64,000 bases of DNA, taken from positions 64,848-128,847 of the forward strand of contig VZSR01003049.1 in assembly GCA_013398615.1 (NCBI GenBank), given 5' to 3'. The notes beneath the pieces are model-generated. The model searched no databases and was not told the origin of the DNA. It saw only the letters and a list, made by a program, of their open reading frames with translations. The stretch is from Brachypodius melanocephalos. Its lineage: Eukaryota; Chordata; Aves; Passeriformes; Pycnonotidae. Both the position numbers and the translations under genes were made by a program. Positions 60,431 through 64,000 of this stretch are shown piece by piece; positions within the stretch are counted from its first letter, which is position 1; every line of letters begins with the position of its first letter.

Positions 60431-60498
60431 NNNNNNNNNNNNNNNNNNNNNNNNNNNNNNNNNNNNNNNNNNNNNNNNNNNNNNNNNNNNNNNNNNNN
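60431..60498. other. Assembly gap, 68 N
   Basis: 68 N bases, unlike the two 100-N gaps, so its size was probably estimated from linking or read data. The flanks are AT-rich and unremarkable. Confidence 0.97.
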
Positions 60499-61928
60499 TA
60501 CCACCAAATATGTTCATTTTTTGTCTTGATTCTAGACCAAGAAAACTAGGATTATGTAGCTCAGCTTGTCATTAATTTGGGAATTTTTTCAGATCTTAAA
60601 TGACAAGCTTGGTTTGGAAGGGTAAATTTTTTCACCATGCACATGCTCATTGGTAAAGACCTCAATTTTCTAGCAGAATAAATTTATTTAACTTAGTTGG
60701 ACTGTTCTTCAGTCTGTGTTCTAGAACTTTTATTGACTAGGTGTGCAGTCATCTGTTGCTAAGACAGGGGAATAAAGCAGACTTCTGCAGTGGCTATGGC
60801 AAATGTTTTTGGTGAAGATTTTAATCTTATTCAGTGGTAGTTCTGTCACAATTCCCAGCTTTTTCTTACAATATTTTGTAAGTGATTGCACATTGCTCAG
60901 ACACATTCAGGAACGGATTAAAATTCTTACATTCAATGAAACCTTTTATTCACCTCGCACCTGGCTGCTTTCAATGATTTTGCTTTTGATTTGCTTTTTG
61001 ATTCTGAAATTAGGAACTTTTGGTTCTCTGGAGAGTTCTTTATGTTCCACACTCAGTTCAGTAGAGTCCTGACATGGGTGCCAATTTATATCTTTGCATC
61101 ATTAAAAGGCAAGTTTCACACTATTTCTTGATAATATGGAAAATTATCTGTATCCTGACCAATCACTAGACAATTACATTATAATCACAACTATTAAAGC
61201 AAAATAAAGACTATTTTATATAAGCAAGAAAGAAGAATGCAACTGAGATACTTGTTGCTTGAAGAAAATTCCATTTATCACTTTGCATTCTTGACATATG
61301 TTATCACTTGAATATGATGCTACCCTGCTGATATGTGGTGCTATTAGTCTTTTTCTCCTGTTCTTTTTATTGGGGTTAGTGTAAATCTCTTCTTCAAAAG
61401 CTCTGTTACAAGCTACTTGTAGAGGTATTGTAATGAGCGGTCACTTCATATATCCCATTTTTCTCACGTTTCAAGGCCACTTACTGTTAAGATACATTAC
61501 CAGTTCAGGTCTGTATCTCAGAAAAATGATGAAGAAAAGCAGGGCAGTAAGAGTTTACAATCAGTCCTTAAGAAAGAGACATAATTTCCAAAAAAAATAG
61601 TCTTCTTTATAAATTGTATCTTTGAAAATATTACTTTAATACACAATTCGAAATACATTTCTTTTCTGAACTGATATAATACACATTTCTATTAATGACT
61701 TTATGGTTCAGCTTTTAAAGGACCAAAGCACATGATATTTTTACCTCTTCTGCAAGCTAAAACCCCATTTTTAATTGCTTCCTATTAACAAATTTTTATT
61801 AGCATAATAATTTCAATGAGAAATAAAGAGAACAGGAATGTATTTTGTACTGAAAATAGTGTACTGATTTAATTTGATTGAAATGATTCATATAACATCA
61901 GAAACAGTGTTAAAGAGAATTATTTCAC
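60499..61928. other. AT-rich non-coding DNA
   Basis: No gene is recognised. An 89-codon plus frame at 60803-61072 has a hydrophobic stretch but no motif or splice context, and is taken as chance. Confidence 0.6.
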
Positions 61929-62222
61929 AGGATCACAAAATGTTTTACACCTGAAGAGATCTTTAAATGTCATCTGATCTCCTGTCTAGTTTAAGCAAAG
62001 TCAGCTGTAGCAAATTGTCCAGAGAGCTCAAACAACTCCAAACATAGAGACTCTGCAACCTCCCTCAGAAACCTTTGCCTGTGGTCAGTAACTCTAATGG
62101 TAAAAAACTGTTCCCTGATGTTCAGACTGGACATCCAGTCTTTCAGTTGGTGCTCATTGTTTCTTATCTTGTCACTGTGATAATGAAATGAGTCTGGCTC
62201 CATGTGCTTTACACCCTGTCTG
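61929..62222 (-). mobile_element. CR1 3'-end fragment
   Basis: The plus strand opens with a decayed tail complement 'ggatcacaaaatg', then 'gaagagatctttaaatgtca', 'caacctccctcagaaacctt', 'taactctaatggtaaaaaac' and 'tgtttcttatcttgtcactg', and ends near 'tggctccatgtgctttacac'. This is the antisense CR1 3' layout. Confidence 0.88.
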
Positions 62223-63545
62223 CATATATATGCATACATTGAATACATAAGAATACATAAGGAAAAGACTTAAAAGACTTAAACCAATGTAATTGCAAAA
62301 TATTTTTTAATTCATGATTGACTAAAATCCCCATTTTACGAGATGTATTAGTAGTCTAAAATGCATCAGTATTAACAAAGGTATTCTACATACTGAGAAC
62401 TTCATGAGCTCCATGGCGTGATAAAGATTTGTTTTCTGTTAAGTTAATGGCTCTATTTACTAAATATTTTCATATTTCTTATGCATTTTGAATGATGAAA
62501 ATTTGGACAATTTGCAAGCTGAAAATATTTTATTCATCAAATACTTACATTTTTTCTTATCTAAATACGTTATTAAAACAATAAGCAAAGAGAAAAAGCA
62601 ATAAGCTTTTATAGCTTTATATTCAAGACATAAAATGGCAAAATTAAGGTTACTCGTACAAGTCATTGCCTTCATTAATAGCCCATAATTAGATTACAAT
62701 CTACTGGTATTCACATAATAAGACATAACATTCAGTCCTTATTTCCAAAACTTTGTATGTGTATGCACATCTGATCACTGAGTGTAAAGCAGCATTTGAC
62801 CAAATTCCACTATTAATATGTTGATCAACTAATTTGTTCTGAGTCTGGGAAATTTTAGAATGTTCAGATTTATTTATTGGGATACATATATACATATATA
62901 TTAATATATGTGTATTCAGTGCCTAGACCATCCTAACACTGAATTGTAGAGATAAATGTATGGTCTTAACTAATGTTTGATCTGATAAACATTTGATAGC
63001 AATAAAAAGTAATGCTAATATAGTTATATTGAAATGAGTTAACTCTAAATAATATGGGGCATATATTTTAAGTCATACTTACCAGAGGGCAATGGGAGTA
63101 AACTAACTATTAATCACAGTTAAGGAGATAAACTTTTCTCTGAAAAACAGTTTAAATTATTTTCTCTTTTTTTTTCAGTTAAAATCTGCCTTGAAAACTG
63201 AGAATGTTTTTGTGATTACTGATTTGGTCTGTGGAAGTTAGATAAAAGATATATTGCTTTGTATGTGTCATTATTTGAGAAACTTTAATATCAAGGCAAA
63301 AATACCTGTTAAACATGCCATTCTTGTCTAAAAACATCCATTAATGATCTATTAGTAATGGCTTTATTAATTTTACAGAAAGTTCTGCGCTAACTTTTTT
63401 AAACCTGCAATTAAAATATCAAAACCTACACATTTGAAGATATAATGTGCATTTTTAGGTGCCCCAGCATTACAAGAATCTAACCAATTCTATTTAAAAA
63501 GTACTAAAAGTTATTAGAGTTGTAAACTCTAAGAGAAAATCAAAG
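62223..63545. other. AT-rich non-coding DNA
   Basis: No gene or repeat recognised apart from short TA-rich patches (about 62880-62912). Confidence 0.6.
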
Positions 63546-64000
63546 AGATCTGGCCAGGCTACATAGATGGGACTAGACCAACAGCTTGAGGCTCAACAAG
63601 AGTGTGTCAGGTCCTAGACTTTGGCCAAAATAACCCCATAGAGGCTGGGGGCAGAGTGGCTGGAAAGCTGCCAAGCAGAATTGTGGGGCTGCTGGCTGGG
63701 AGCTGCTGAACATGAGCCAGTGTGTGCCCAGGTAGCCAAGAAGGCCAATGGCATCCTGGCCTGTGTCAAGAACACTGTGGCCAACAGGAATAGAGAAGGG
63801 ATTCTTCTCCTGTAGCAGCTTGCTGAGACAACTCCTTGAGTACTGCATCCTGTTCTGGGCACCTCAATTCAGAAAGGACACTGAGATGCTGGTGCAGGTC
63901 TAGAGAAGGGCAAAAACACTGGTGAAGAGTCTGGAGCACATATCCTATGAGAAGTAGATGAGGAGCAGGGGCTGTTAAGCCTGGAGAAGAGGAGGCTCAG
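63546..64000 (+). mobile_element. CR1 fragment running off the window end
   Basis: A less diverged CR1 in sense orientation. It starts at 'gatctggccaggctacatag' and continues with 'gtggctggaaagctgccaag', 'gagctgctgaacatgagcca', 'ggccaatggcatcctggcct', 'tgagtactgcatcctgttct', 'gaagagtctggagcacatat' and 'agcctggagaagaggaggct'. This covers the end of ORF2. Frames carry stops. The 3' UTR and tail should lie just past base 64000. It starts immediately downstream of the reverse-transcriptase core, a usual 5' truncation. Confidence 0.95.

Overview
This window is AT-rich, essentially gene-free vertebrate DNA. It is almost certainly from a bird and most likely a passerine. I recognise no protein-coding gene, tRNA, rRNA or CRISPR array, and almost all stop-free frames are under about 110 codons. 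Two kinds of repeat identify the lineage. Many 5'-truncated CR1 non-LTR retrotransposon fragments end in the typical octamer tail (ATTCTGTG or its complement). Several solo or broken endogenous-retrovirus LTRs belong to families I know from bird genomes. CR1 alone would also fit turtles or crocodilians, so 'bird' rests mainly on the LTRs and is recalled knowledge, not a search result.

Layout. 1-4.3 kb is AT-rich single-copy-like DNA. 4.3-5.4 kb is a plus-strand CR1 that still shows an F-P-D-D-T-K reverse-transcriptase signature. 9.3-10.0 kb holds a solo LTR with a perfect 6-bp target duplication, interrupted by a 100-N gap, followed by a CR1 tail. 12.9-13.1 kb is an LTR end piece. 15.8-17.6 kb is the most structured locus: a minus-strand CR1 split by an internally deleted LTR, with CR1 resuming beyond it. 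19.2-20.5 kb is a nearly full-length LTR of the same family abutting another CR1. 22.76-23.23 kb (minus) is an unrecognised long frame with one internal stop behind an acceptor-like site. 23.7-42.2 kb carries scattered CR1 remnants (23.7, 35.1, 36.6, 40.0, 41.8 kb), a short LTR piece at 28.5 kb, a gap-flanking pyrimidine tract at 31.3 kb and a short telomere-like repeat at 34.56 kb. 45.6-52.8 kb has CR1 tails, an unclassified GC-richer block (47.2-47.6 kb), a plus-strand LTR carrying the longest frame in the window (201 codons) and a 12-bp minisatellite. 57.1-57.9 kb is a probable further LTR with a polyadenylation signal. 59.3 kb is a G/T-rich tract with a 15-G run. The window ends inside a CR1 that continues past base 64000.

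No genes work together here. The history that can be read is one of retrotransposon insertion, nesting and decay in a gene desert or a large intron. I found no convincing new biological system. The items most worth checking are the unexplained minus-strand frame at 22.76-23.23 kb, the unclassified GC-rich block at 47.2 kb, the nested LTR/CR1 locus, and the imperfect hairpin at 42.9 kb.
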